A stretch of DNA of 64,000 nt from Theileria orientalis strain Shintoku (taxonomy: Eukaryota > Apicomplexa > Aconoidasida > Piroplasmida > Theileriidae): NCBI RefSeq assembly GCF_000740895.1, contig NC_025263.1, forward strand, positions 186,001-250,000, given 5' to 3'. Each line of letters opens with the position of its first letter. Position 1 is the stretch's first letter. This document shows, in pieces, positions 43,302 through 55,300 of this stretch. A program made the position numbers and the translations under genes. The notes beneath the pieces were generated by a model, which made no database searches, was not told the DNA's origin, and worked only from the letters and a program-made list of their open reading frames with translations.

Positions 43302-45557
43302 TCAGTTCTGTCGTGTTTGCTGGTGTGCGATCAGCGCCCGGTGGTATCTCGACTCCCTCTCGTGGAAGTTCAGGTTGTCCGGCGTGTCGAACTTCCTCAG
43401 ACACACGAAGCAAATGTTCACCGACTTGCTCCTGCCTTGCGGCTGCGCAGCCTGCGCTCCTCTCTTCCTGGGCTCCTCGGCGCAGCCTGCGCTTGCCTTC
43501 GTCTCACTCTTCGCTGCCTTGCCCTCCAGCTCCATGTCCGACTCTCCCTCTGAGTCGTCGCTCAGTTCAAAGGTCCTGCCTATTACCGTTTTATTCACAG
43601 TCGGCGCTTTTGAGCCTTGATTTTTTTCCGTTATCACTGATGATAACTGCTGTACGTTTTCCTGCGACGCCTTTGCTACCTTCATTGCTGACGCCAGGAT
43701 GTTCGCGATACTGTTTGACTCCTTCTTCCCTGCCTCCGACGACGTCACTGCCGCGCTAGCCTTCCTACTCTCCGAGCCCTCCCTTCTCACTTTCGGGTCC
43801 ACTCTCTTCAGCGCCTTCGACTGCTCGTCCCACAGGTAATAGTTTCCCGTCAGCGACATGTAGTACGTCGTCGCCGCGTCGTAGTACAGGCTCAGCTTGT
43901 GGTCGAAGAAGTAGTCCGTTGCTGCGTCGTACACGAACGTTCCCGTGTCCGGCTTCCCGCTCGGCAGCGATATGCTTTCCGCTATCCAATTGCTGTAGAA
44001 CACTTGCGACATCGTGTGCGTCTCGTTTGACGACACGTACTGCTCTATTGCCGCTATGTTCGTCGTCTTCACCTTGCACGAGCGGTACTCCTTGTTCAGC
44101 TGCGTCATCGTCTTATCTTCCGAACTCAGGTTCGTCTCCGATGTCCGTATGTCAAACTCGTAGTTGACCTTCAGACTCGCCATTTTAACCTTCTTGAACA
44201 GCTCTTCTGCCACGTGCTTCTCTCTGCTTCTCACTGTGTCCAGTCTGTGGTACGTGTTTCCGCACGTCACCAGCTCCGACCTTTTATCTCCTCGCTTCGC
44301 CATGTACTTTTCCACTGTGCTCAGGCTTCCAAACTGTGCAAACATGAATCCTCTCTTACTTTCCGAGTTCGTATCTATTACGTATATGCACTTTTGCAGC
44401 TGTGCTGGTGCTTCCGGCACTGCTTTGCATATCGTCAGCACCAACTTCGCCGGGTCTGCGTCTCCTGGTATGTTTTTCAGGATCAGCCAGGGAGCCACAT
44501 CCGACAGATTCGACTGCAACATTTGCGCTTGGTTCAGTGCTGCCAATTCTATTGCCAAATTCTGCGTTTCAAACTCCGACTCTGACGGCTTCGGCACTCC
44601 GCAGGCCAGACACACTGATCTCTTCGAGAAGTTAAGGAATCTGCACGACGGGCAGTTCCAATCCAGCAGCATCTTTCTCTTCTGCAGCAGCGTCGCTATC
44701 TCCGCCACTGCTGGCATGAGCGTATCCTGACTTACCGTTTCCGCGTTATCGTTTGTCAGCGTATCGTACTCTATGTAGTACTCTCTTCCTCCTATCTTTA
44801 TTGACCTCGACTTATTCGACGCCATGAACCTTCCTGCTGCGCTGATCGACGGGAACTTCACTATTGCCACCTTCTCCAGCGAGTACGGGTACCCGTAGCC
44901 CTCCATGTACTGCGAGCTCTTCACATTCTTGTCAGTGCTGTGCAGCGACCCTGATATCGTGTTCGTGTGGAACGTTCTAAACTGCACTGAATTTGGTGTT
45001 GAGAATCCATTTTTTATTGCCACTTCTGATATCACTCTCTCCACTTGCTCTTCTGTCACTTCCTGGTCCACACACCTTATCAGTATTGATGATCTTTTGT
45101 CTGCTTCTGATGGGTCTGGTGCTTTCGACTTCCATGCCTTCTGTTGATATTTTAGGAATACGCTCGAATCTCCTCCATTTTCTTCGTCTGATGCGTTTGC
45201 ACTAGTGTCCTTATCGTTGTTCCTTCTTACATCGTCGTGCTTTGGTCCTTCGGCGCCCACATTCTTGTGACTCGAAGGGCTGAAACTCCTACTTCTACTT
45301 CTTCTGTACTGTCTATTATCATCCAGCGTTCTATCTGATGGATAAAATTTACTGTTGCGATACTTGCTATGCTTATAGCTACTATGATCTTGATTCCTAG
45401 GGTGTTCCCTTTTCAAGTAATTATCATCTCTACTTTCTCCCAAGTATTGATGCGAAGAGCGCGATTTTACTTCTTCATAATCTCTTCTAGAATTATGGCT
45501 GGGCTTATATGTCGATTTTGAAGAGTAATAACTGTCCCTTTTACCATAATTACTCAT
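43302..45557 (-). CDS. RBM5/RBM10-like splicing regulator (RRM-ZnF-RRM-OCRE-C2H2)
   Basis: Single exon, 751 aa from the ATG at 45557. In order: an Arg/Ser-rich N-terminus (1-110), RRM1 (about 155-255; SSILIRCVDQEV), and a RanBP2 zinc finger (about 298; WNCPSCRFLNFSKRSVCLAC). RRM2 follows (about 350-440; PWLILKNIPGDADP), then an OCRE domain with its aromatic YDAATDYFFDHKLSLYYDAA repeats (about 545-590) and a C2H2 finger near the end (ICFVCLRKFDTPDNLNFH). This is the RBM5/6/10 architecture apart from the terminal G-patch, which I do not find; the protein ends shortly after the finger. RBM5/10 join early spliceosomal A complexes and affect exon choice. GC content rises steadily from 5' to 3'. 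Confidence 0.87.
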   Translation of the reverse strand: MSNYGKRDSYYSSKSTYKPSHNSRRDYEEVKSRSSHQYLGESRDDNYLKREHPRNQDHSSYKHSKYRNSKFYPSDRTLDDNRQYRRSRSRSFSPSSHKNVGAEGPKHDDVRRNNDKDTSANASDEENGGDSSVFLKYQQKAWKSKAPDPSEADKRSSILIRCVDQEVTEEQVERVISEVAIKNGFSTPNSVQFRTFHTNTISGSLHSTDKNVKSSQYMEGYGYPYSLEKVAIVKFPSISAAGRFMASNKSRSIKIGGREYYIEYDTLTNDNAETVSQDTLMPAVAEIATLLQKRKMLLDWNCPSCRFLNFSKRSVCLACGVPKPSESEFETQNLAIELAALNQAQMLQSNLSDVAPWLILKNIPGDADPAKLVLTICKAVPEAPAQLQKCIYVIDTNSESKRGFMFAQFGSLSTVEKYMAKRGDKRSELVTCGNTYHRLDTVRSREKHVAEELFKKVKMASLKVNYEFDIRTSETNLSSEDKTMTQLNKEYRSCKVKTTNIAAIEQYVSSNETHTMSQVFYSNWIAESISLPSGKPDTGTFVYDAATDYFFDHKLSLYYDAATTYYMSLTGNYYLWDEQSKALKRVDPKVRREGSESRKASAAVTSSEAGKKESNSIANILASAMKVAKASQENVQQLSSVITEKNQGSKAPTVNKTVIGRTFELSDDSEGESDMELEGKAAKSETKASAGCAEEPRKRGAQAAQPQGRSKSVNICFVCLRKFDTPDNLNFHERESRYHRALIAHQQTRQN

Positions 45558-45834
45558 GAATAACAAATTTTACTCGAGGTGCAAAATACCGTGTAAAATA
45601 GGGGAAAAATATTATATTATAAAGAATCTCATTACAAATCAAACTAAAATACTATATAAATAAAAATAATATACAAACTTAACAATTATATTGAAATAAT
45701 TAATTTCTTATCTCATTGTGTGGTCATTTATTATATTTTACAATTTATCCACTGTACAATAATTTAATTTTATTTTATTTCACACCCCAAATTTTATTTC
45801 CGATGTGTTTTATATATTTTAATAGGATTTACTA

Positions 45835-47627
45835 ATGAGTGATACTTCTGAAGATGCTGTGTCATCTTCTAGAGATGACAATTTGAATTCGAAGCAGGAA
45901 TTAAGTGAGTCTCAGCAGAATGGAAACTCAGACTATTTTTCCAACGTGCTTTTTACCGATCTTGAAATTTCTGAGCCCATTTTGAGGGCTTTGGCTGAAC
46001 ACGAGTTTGTCAAAACAACTGAGATTCAAGCTAAGTGTATTCCCCCGCTTTTGCAGGGCAAGGACGTTTTGGGAAAGGCGAAAACAGGTACTTAATCCGT
46101 GAAGCCATACATAGTAAATTTACGAAATTATTCTGGTATTAACAGTGTGTAGGCTCTGGAAAGACGCTCGCCTTCCTGATTCCACTGGCAGAAGTCCTGT
46201 TTCAGGTTAAATTTATGCCGAGAAATGGCACCGGCGGCCTCATCATCTCCCCAACGAGGGAGCTTAGCCTTCAGATATTCGAAGTTGCGAAGGACGTCTG
46301 CAAATATCTGCCTCAGACTCTGGGCCTGGTCATGGGAGGCGCCAACAGGAAGCAGGAGGCCGACAAGCTCGTCAGAGGCGTGAATATTTTAATCGCAACC
46401 CCCGGCCGTCTACTCGACCACATGCAGAACACCAAGGGGTTCATCTACAAGAACCTGCTCGTCTTTGTCATTGACGAGGCCGATAGGATCCTAGAAATTG
46501 GATTTGAGGAGGAGATTAACCAAATTATTAAAATGTTGCCGAAAAACAGGCAAACTTCGCTCTTTTCAGCCACTCACACTTCAAACGTCGACGACCTCGC
46601 TCGTTTGTCTCTGAAATCGCCTGTTTTCCTCCAGGTTTGTGGCCCAATTGACTTATTTTTTTAGGCATCTGCTGACGATAGCGCCACTGTGGTCGGTTTG
46701 GAACAGGGTTACGTTGTTTGCGAGGCTGAGAACAGATTCATGTTGCTCTTCACGTTTTTGAAGAAGAACCTCGACAAGAAGATAATGGTTTTCTTCAGCA
46801 GCTGCAACTCCGTCAAGTTCCACGACGAGCTTCTCAACTACGTTGACATACCTGTCAAGTCCATTCATGGGCGCAAGAAACAATCGCACCGACTCACCAC
46901 CTATTACTCGTTCTGCAAGGCCACCGTACGTTTTACACGTTTTACTAATTATTTTCCAGAAAGGCTTTTTGCTTTGTACTGATGTTGCTGCAAGGGGTCT
47001 CGATATTCCCAAGGTATTTTCACATATTTAGTCATTAAGCAACAAATTACATACTAGGCACATTACATACTTGTTACATTATATGCTAGTCAACCAAACA
47101 TATGTTAGTGAACCAACAAACACTTAAAATATTTTTAGGTCGATTGGATTGTTCAGTACGACCCTCCTGATGACCCTAAGGACTACATTCACCGTGTCGG
47201 GAGGACTGCTCGTGGCGCTGACGGCAAGGGCAAGGCCATTCTGTTTCTGATGCCCGAGGAGCTCGGCTTTCTCCACTACCTCAAGTCCATGAACGTGAAG
47301 ATAAGCAAGTACGACTTCAACCTCAGCAAGATTGCTAACGTGCAGATGCAGTTGGAGAAGCTGATTGAGAAGAACTACTACTTGAACAGCTCCTCAAAGC
47401 AGGCTTACCGCTCGTACCTCCACGTATGTTTTCCACTCTTTACTCCTTTTCAGGCCTACATGTCTCACAGTCTCAAGAACATCTTCAACGTTCACTCGCT
47501 CGACTTGAAGCGTGTCGCTCGGGCTTTCGGGTTCTCCGTCCCACCCAAGGTCGACCTAAACACCAAGCCTTCCAACCGTAGCAAGAGCCGTCTCATGAAG
47601 CGGCATCCGCACAAGAGGGATAATTAA
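45835..47627 (+). CDS. HAS1: DEAD-box RNA helicase HAS1/DDX18
   Basis: Six exons: 45835..46087, 46153..46634, 46665..46925, 46960..47013, 47139..47423 and 47454..47627; 502 aa. All helicase motifs are present: Q ([12 protein letters not shown]), I (AKTGSGKT, rebuilt across intron 1), Ia (PTRELSLQ), II ([16 protein letters not shown]), III (SATHT), IV-V ([11 protein letters not shown]) and VI (HRVGRTARG). [17 protein letters not shown] and the C-terminal [20 protein letters not shown] with FGFSVPPKV are diagnostic of Has1, a nucleolar helicase that frees snoRNAs from pre-ribosomes. The last intron is 30 bp with no in-frame stop, so retention would add 10 residues. Confidence 0.94.
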
Positions 47628-47693
47628 CACATATCGCAAGTCAATATGGCTTATACATGTTACATTATGGTACACTGTCTTAACCCATTAACC

Positions 47694-47795
47694 AATTAGC
47701 CTCGTCAACTGGTTACATTCATCAACCAATTAGCCTCGTCAACCGGTTACACTCATCAACCCATTAGCCTCGTCAACCTGTTACACTCATCAACC
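47694..47795 (+). repeat. 34-bp tandem repeat, three copies
   Basis: Three adjacent 34-bp units at 47694-47727, 47728-47761 and 47762-47795 share TTAGCCTCGTCAAC followed by a (C/T)GGTTAC or CTGTTAC core and TCATCAACC. Copies differ at only a few positions. They sit between the convergent stops of HAS1 and the AMPK gene. Confidence 0.85.
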
Positions 47796-47821
47796 CATTA
47801 ACGGCATTGCCCTAGGGTTCG

Positions 47822-49564
<1,743 letters not shown>

Positions 49565-49762
49565 GATTTAGTTTTAGGGGTTAAGCGATTGTAAATAACC
49601 ATGTACCTTCTTAAATCTTAAATAGAAAACATCACGATAGTCTTTTAAAATTTATAAACACCTTATTGTACATGAATATAATATTTACTAAATCAGGATT
49701 CTACGATGGGGAAACACATCATTTAATTCACATTATATATTTTTGTGTACATTAGTTTTTCG
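49565..49762. promoter_or_regulatory. Divergent promoter region, AMPK / mitochondrial TM protein
   Basis: 198 bp of AT-rich DNA between opposite start codons; shared promoter inferred from layout, no motif seen. Confidence 0.35.
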
Positions 49763-50269
49763 ATGTTAGGAACTGAACTGGTTCATTCCATCAATAGATT
49801 GTGTAAAAATAAAAATCTATTGTTGAATAGTATCTTTTCACCCACATATTCTGCTACACTCACTGGATCGGCCAATATCACTTTGAAGAGCAGCCGATTT
49901 TACAGTAGTTCTGGCAGTGAACCTGGACAGGACAATTACAACTGGCGGCAGCGGGTAGTTGGCGCTCAAACTGGAAACCGACTGAACGTCGGACCTTACA
50001 AGCGCGGCCGCTGGTTCGTGAGCTACAAAGAGGACCCCGGGAGCTTCATCACGAACATTTTAATCATCCTCGTCACCGGATACGCCATCTTCGCCCTTCT
50101 TCCTGGTACCTTTACTTCCTACTCATTTGTTTTAGGGGAATCGATGAAGGTGCGGAGGCAGCGGAAGCTGCGGCAGATGCTTTTGGACAAGGCCAACATG
50201 ACCGAATCTGAACTCAGCTACATTGAAAACTACAAACTGGAGACCGTCGACGAGCACAGCGCCGAATAA
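49763..50269 (+). CDS. Mitochondrial single-TM protein, unknown
   Basis: Two exons proposed, 49763..50105 and 50136..50269; 158 aa. The first 45 residues are basic and Ser/Asn-rich without a hydrophobic core and end in RFYSSSG, a typical matrix-processing site, so mitochondrial import is likely. A GPYKRGRWFVSYKED segment precedes one TM helix (ITNILIILVTGYAIFALLP, about 97-115) and a basic coiled-coil tail (MKVRRQRKLRQMLL). The 30-bp intron (GTACCT...TTTTAG) is in frame without stops, so an unspliced 168-aa form is equally open. No family recognised; an accessory subunit of a respiratory complex would fit. Its stop is 6 bp from the stop of the opposing gene. Confidence 0.68.
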   Translation: MLGTELVHSINRLCKNKNLLLNSIFSPTYSATLTGSANITLKSSRFYSSSGSEPGQDNYNWRQRVVGAQTGNRLNVGPYKRGRWFVSYKEDPGSFITNILIILVTGYAIFALLPGTFTSYSFVLGESMKVRRQRKLRQMLLDKANMTESELSYIENYKLETVDEHSAE

Positions 50270-50274
50270 ATTAC

Positions 50275-51530
50275 TTAAATTATTCTTATTATTCCATCGT
50301 CTATGATGCCACTTATTTTATTTTGCTCAAACTGCTCAGCCGTTTTCTCCGAGTTGAGCTTCTTCGTTGATGCTCGCCTCCATCTGAGATCACCTGAGGA
50401 AGTTGTGTTTTCCTCGTAAATTACATTTTTGCTCGTACAGTGACTTCTTTGCCACATCGAAGTTCGAGACGTCCATTATGGGAGAGCATATCCCATTGTA
50501 GGTCTGCGCACTTTATTGTTCTCCGTTTCGTACCTTCGGTGCTAGACACAGCGTTTCCGATATTGGCGCCCACTCGAAAGGACACTCAACTCCCTCGAAA
50601 ATCGGTTTTTCTGTTAATTTGATTTTTAAATTTTGTTCACTACCGTTTATACATGGCCATTCAGCTTCACACCTATTTTCAATCGCATTTTCATCTTAGT
50701 AGCATTACGCTTACCTCCATGCAAAATTTTCCTTCTCCTCGGGTCCCATTCCCGTAAAATCCTTTAAGTCGTTACACCTACCATCAGGTAACTTATATTT
50801 ACTTACAGGCCTCTGTAATCTCCCGGTGCCTTACAGGAGCCGTTATATTCAACCCATCCTATTTAAAAGGTTATTTTTATATTCAAACCTTTTGGACACT
50901 TTTGATCATAGTTTCTCCTATTTCATTTAATTATTGCCTATCGGTCAAACCTGCACTGGCCAGTGAACCTGTATTAAAAATATATTTTGCGTTTTAACGA
51001 ACCAGAATCGCTTCAACTGTTCCGTTGCATACTCCATCAAATCTAATTTTTTCCATTTCGGTCTGAGTTTATGCCATAACTCACCTAGTGATTCGAATCT
51101 TCCTTTAACATATTTACTGTATTGCTTATCAACCACTTTCTGAGCCTATATTTTTTATTTTCTAACTTACACATACCCTTTCTAATTCCTTTTTATACAC
51201 CTCTCCGAACTTCTTAGCTATTTTCCTCTTCTAAAACAATATTTACCACCGTTAGTTTACCTTTTTTTCTTCTGGCGTTTCTGGAGTTTCTGAGTCATCT
51301 GATTTATCCTCTTCTCCGTAGGCTTCAACAACATTATCTACGTTTTCCGATAGTTTGCCCATGTCTCTGAATAAATTTCACATTTTTTCTCAAAAAATTT
51401 ACTCTGAAATTCCAGAAGCCAGGCTCTTCTCCTCATTTTGCGACTTGTTATCGTCTTCTTCTATTGAAGCTCCAATGATAAATATTACGATTATTACATA
51501 CCCTAATATTATCTTCTTAAACAACAACAT
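50275..51530 (-). CDS. CPW-WPC family secreted protein with a degenerate second domain
   Basis: Eleven exons: 51403..51530, 51261..51366, 51177..51230, 51003..51145, 50951..50968, 50889..50917, 50807..50858, 50715..50777, 50534..50672, 50425..50503 and 50275..50393; 309 aa. A signal peptide (FKKIILGYVIIVIFIIGAS) precedes an acidic then basic helical region. Domain 1 (157-205) is a full CPW-WPC module: CPKGWVEYNGSCKAPGDYRG, then DFTGMG, FAWRCEAEWPC. Domain 2 (228-276) keeps CPFEWAP, CLAP, YNGIC and KCDLRW, but WPC is replaced by WRR. In Plasmodium these proteins appear on ookinetes or in gametocytes. The exon chain includes micro-exons of 18 and 29 nt, yet every junction restores the domain pattern. 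Confidence 0.85.
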
Positions 51531-51838
51531 ATATATTTACAATTATCGAACAACCATTAAATTTATTGACGACATCACTCATTGTGTTGGGGTCACACTT
51601 CTCATGATCACTCTAATTTTATTTGTAGAATGAACCTTTACACCTTCATACCATCAATTTTATTTATAGATTATTTTAAATTTGTAAAGTGTGTAAATCA
51701 GCAGAGCTCATTTTTCCCCTTTGGCATGGTTCGAACCCTATTCACTTTTTACGCACACATTACTTACACATTTACTCTATTTTAATATATTACACTGTTT
51801 TCATCGCAATTAATGTTCAGAACATTCGCAACAATGTT
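51531..51838. promoter_or_regulatory. Divergent region between the CPW-WPC gene and a small rightward gene
   Basis: 308 bp, AT-rich, between opposite start codons. Short + strand ORFs cross it but have no coding bias. If CPW-WPC proteins are sexual-stage as in Plasmodium, a stage-specific element may lie here; none is visible to me. Confidence 0.35.
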
Positions 51839-52277
51839 ATGAGTGGCATTCAGGACACTGCCGACTTCGCCGTCAACATTCACGTACGTTCCAGCCTTTA
51901 ACTTTTCCTTTCAGCCTCCTCACGAGGATCTCGAGGAAACTCTCAAATCGCTCGGTTCGTACACTCATCTCATTTTCCTACAGATGGCATCATGATGCTT
52001 GAGAACGCTCAACGTCGTGCCGATAACGAGGAGTTCTATGAGGCTGAGCAGCGTCTCTTGAAAATCCACAAGAACAAAATCAGGTTAGTTTTATGCACTG
52101 GCCACAACCTCAGCCTCAACTGCAACTTCAACAACTCTGACACTCCTTTTCAGGGAAATCGTTTCAAGTGCCTTCGAACCCATTCACTCCATGGTACGGC
52201 TCGCTCCACCTAATTTTCCTTTAGTTTCCTTCCAGGATGGAGGCTTTCATTCGGAACGGTACCGCTCTACTATCTAA
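51839..52277 (+). CDS. Small five-exon protein (88 aa), unknown
   Basis: Exons 51839..51883, 51915..51954, 51984..52083, 52154..52193 and 52236..52277. The product is mostly one charged helix: HPPHEDLEETLKSLDG, then ENAQRRADNEEFYEAEQRLL with KIHKNKIREIVSSAFEPI. GC-rich exons and clean GTACGT/GTTCGT-CAG splice sites support coding. The final exon is ambiguous: using an earlier TTTAG acceptor at 52223 would give a different, longer frame. An in-frame acceptor (GTTCAG, 51820) hints at a 5' exon I could not place. No family recognised. It converges on POL2, with stops 31 bp apart. Confidence 0.5.
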
Positions 52278-52308
52278 CTCACAACATGTACAGAGACAAT
52301 CATTTAAT

Positions 52309-55300
52309 TTACATTACGTCTGTGAAGATCGTCAGGCATTCCTGCAGGCTTTTCATGTTTGTCACTTGCGATATCTCGACTGCCACTGTGTAGCACTCCC
52401 TGAATCGCATTGCGCTAACTACACTAGACTTACTTCCAGTGGGTGTCGCTCAGTCTATTTTGATACTTCCTTCCGCATCTGTTCATCATGTCATACACTT
52501 TCCACTTACGAGCAGGAATTTCTTCTGTACATTGTTTTCACGCTCCTGCATGATGGACATATGCTATCTTGTGCCTACGTAACAGTTAATTTTGTTATTG
52601 TTGTATATCATACTATAGCTTATGTTGCACATGATACCATAGCTTATGTTGCTCATACTGTGCATACTATTGCACTGGCTCTACTTACTTGGTATGCGTA
52701 GAATACGTTCTCCAGGTATTGTATGATCTTTGCCTCCACCTGCCTACTGTCAAACGGCTTTGAACATATTTGACACAGCCTGAGGAACGGTCAGTCTCTT
52801 TCCAAAATTACCATGAGTAGCTTATCGTTTCGTCCTCTTCGTTCTGCAGCAGCGACAGCGTCGACACTATATCTATGTCTGAGACCATGTGGCAGTGGCC
52901 GCAGCGCAGCGACGCCAACTTGAGCTCCCTAAACGGCCATTGTTAACTCTGCATGGACACAAATCCTTACCTCGAGGGCGCCTTCCAATTCCTGTCCGTG
53001 TACTCGCTTTGCGACGTCAACATGTACAGCTTGTGTATTTTTTCCTAAATATTCTATCATCCTCCATCTCTTACGTCCAGCGACGAGATCAGCGAATAGT
53101 TTGTCCAGTCCAGACTTTTGTCTATTTGCATGATGTAGAGCAGCAGCTTTATCGTTTCCACCTTCCAGTCGTCCGAGCCCTGCAGCTTCGTGCCCGGCAG
53201 CTTCGGGAAGTCCATCTTCAGGTGCTTGCTGTTCTTGTCGAACGTCCTTGCGAACGTCTCCGTGTCCGCGATCAGTTCGTAGAGCCTACTGAAGTACGAG
53301 CCCGGCTGATACCAGTCGTAGTATATTCTGTCATGTATCTTCTTCGCCAGCTTGTGGAAGTCCGTCCTCACCAGTTTCGGCGGCTCGTAGTTTTCCTCCG
53401 TCGCCTCGTAGCTGTCCGACTCGTAGAATGACCTCACGCTCCTCCAGAGCGGGTCGAGCGCAATCGTTTTCATGAAACTACGTCATGGTGTTACTTTCTC
53501 GGGCTTACTATCTTATGAACATTTCCACTGCCAGTGGCATGTACTCCAGCGCCTTCAGGTTTTCGCTGCAGTTTTCTCTCGAGGCGTCGATGTAGTTCTT
53601 GTATCTTATGTAGTTAACCTTGTCCAGCTGCACCATCGCCACGTACTCCTCCTCCACCTAAAGTTGTCGCGAGTTAAACTTCGGTATTCGTACCTGGAAG
53701 GGTATGTTTTTGAACTTCGACTGCGTCGCCGCCAGGTCCGTCAGCGCCTCCTGCACTCTCGTCCTCCCCTTCGTCACGCTTATGCAGTCCGACTCTACCA
53801 CCATGTACGTCGGGTCCATGTGTATTGTCGTCAGCTTGTGGTTCACCGATATGTGTTTCACCAGCTTCTTCAGGTACTCCTTCATTGCTCCCAGCGCCTA
53901 CATATCTTGTTTCCTCTGCCACGTACCATCGAATACAGTGCCGGGTCGTACAGGATGCTCCTCGCGTCGCTCAGCCACGACTTCAGGTAGCTGCACAGGT
54001 TAACTATGTTCTGGAAGGTCGCGTAGTCCACCTTCTGGTACACGAGGTTCGTCGAGTTCATCAGGTTTTCCAGCATCGTGCCCAGTATCTACATAATTGT
54101 GCTTACGACCGCCGGTTCTCACCTTAAACGAGTTCGGGTGGAACATCGACACGTGGAAGTTAGTCTCCAGGTCCACCACTGCTGCTTCCTCGTTCCTCGT
54201 TTCCGCCTTTTCGTGGTTTGCGAAGTCCATCATCTTCGACTGCAGCAGTATTGCATTGTACATCATCGACTGGTTGAACCTGATTTTCGCTCCGTAGCAC
54301 CTGTACACTCCTGGGATCGTAAAGTCCAGTCTGTTTTCATTTTCGTGGATGTCGTAGTCCGAGTGTTCCAGGTTACTCGCCTGTATCAACCCCAAATCCA
54401 CTCCCATCTCGCTCGTTCCCCAAAGCAGCTACATTTGCATATCTCCTTCACTCCCACTTACCGACGACGACAGCCTCAGTGCTCTTGCGTACATCACGTC
54501 GAACATGCACTTGAACGCCTCCAAGCTACTCAGCGAGAGCAGCACTGAGACCGGCACTGCTGATATTCTCGACAGCGCCAGCTTTTCCTCCACCGTGCTG
54601 AAGTGCTTATACAGCAGACTCACTGCGTCCTCGAAACACGACCTACACGATTTTTAACTCCTTCGGCACCTACTTCATGAACAGCGTCGACAGTATCTGT
54701 GGATGCGACTTTGCCGTCCCGTCAAAGAACACTGGGTAGTACTCTCCCTTCGCCCATTGTCCAAACTGCATTTTTAATTTATCACGCTCGAGTTAAAACT
54801 TACTTCAGACCTATCCACTGACGAGTACACGTACACGAAGTACTTCCTCTTCGACAACGATGGCTTCAGCGCATTCAGGTACCCGTCCAGCTTCTTCATT
54901 GCATTCTTACACGACGTGGCTGCTGCTTCTGACGCTTCTATCTCCGTGTCAAACAGTGCTCCAAAACAGTCAGGGAACGTGTACGGGTTACTATAATGAT
55001 CCGCGTCCACTGCCTACACACCCCAATTATCCTCTTCTTTTACCGTTTTCTCTGCCCACATTTCTCTGTACTTTTCCAATATCGGCGTCGATATCTCACT
55101 AAACTGCTCTTCCGTGTATCTATTCAGTGCCACGTTTCCTCCGACGTATATTCTATTCAGCGCGCGGTCTCCTTTCGTGAATATCGCCGCAAAAAATCTA
55201 TGTTTTGATCAAAGATTTATTTTAGTTAATGCTCCTATTACTTATCTAAGGTAGCATCGACGCTGGCACAATTATTAACTCAGAATCGACGATCGCACAT

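Noticed and set aside
43313..43759. 148-codon + ORF rich in Ser, Pro and Leu opposite the RBM5-like gene
   Set aside because: Antisense to the C2H2 and linker coding sequence; no recognisable domain.
52237..53431. Rightward ORFs of 150-180 codons over the 3' end of POL2
   Set aside because: They are complementary to POL2 exons that contain conserved Cys modules; GC-rich shadow frames.
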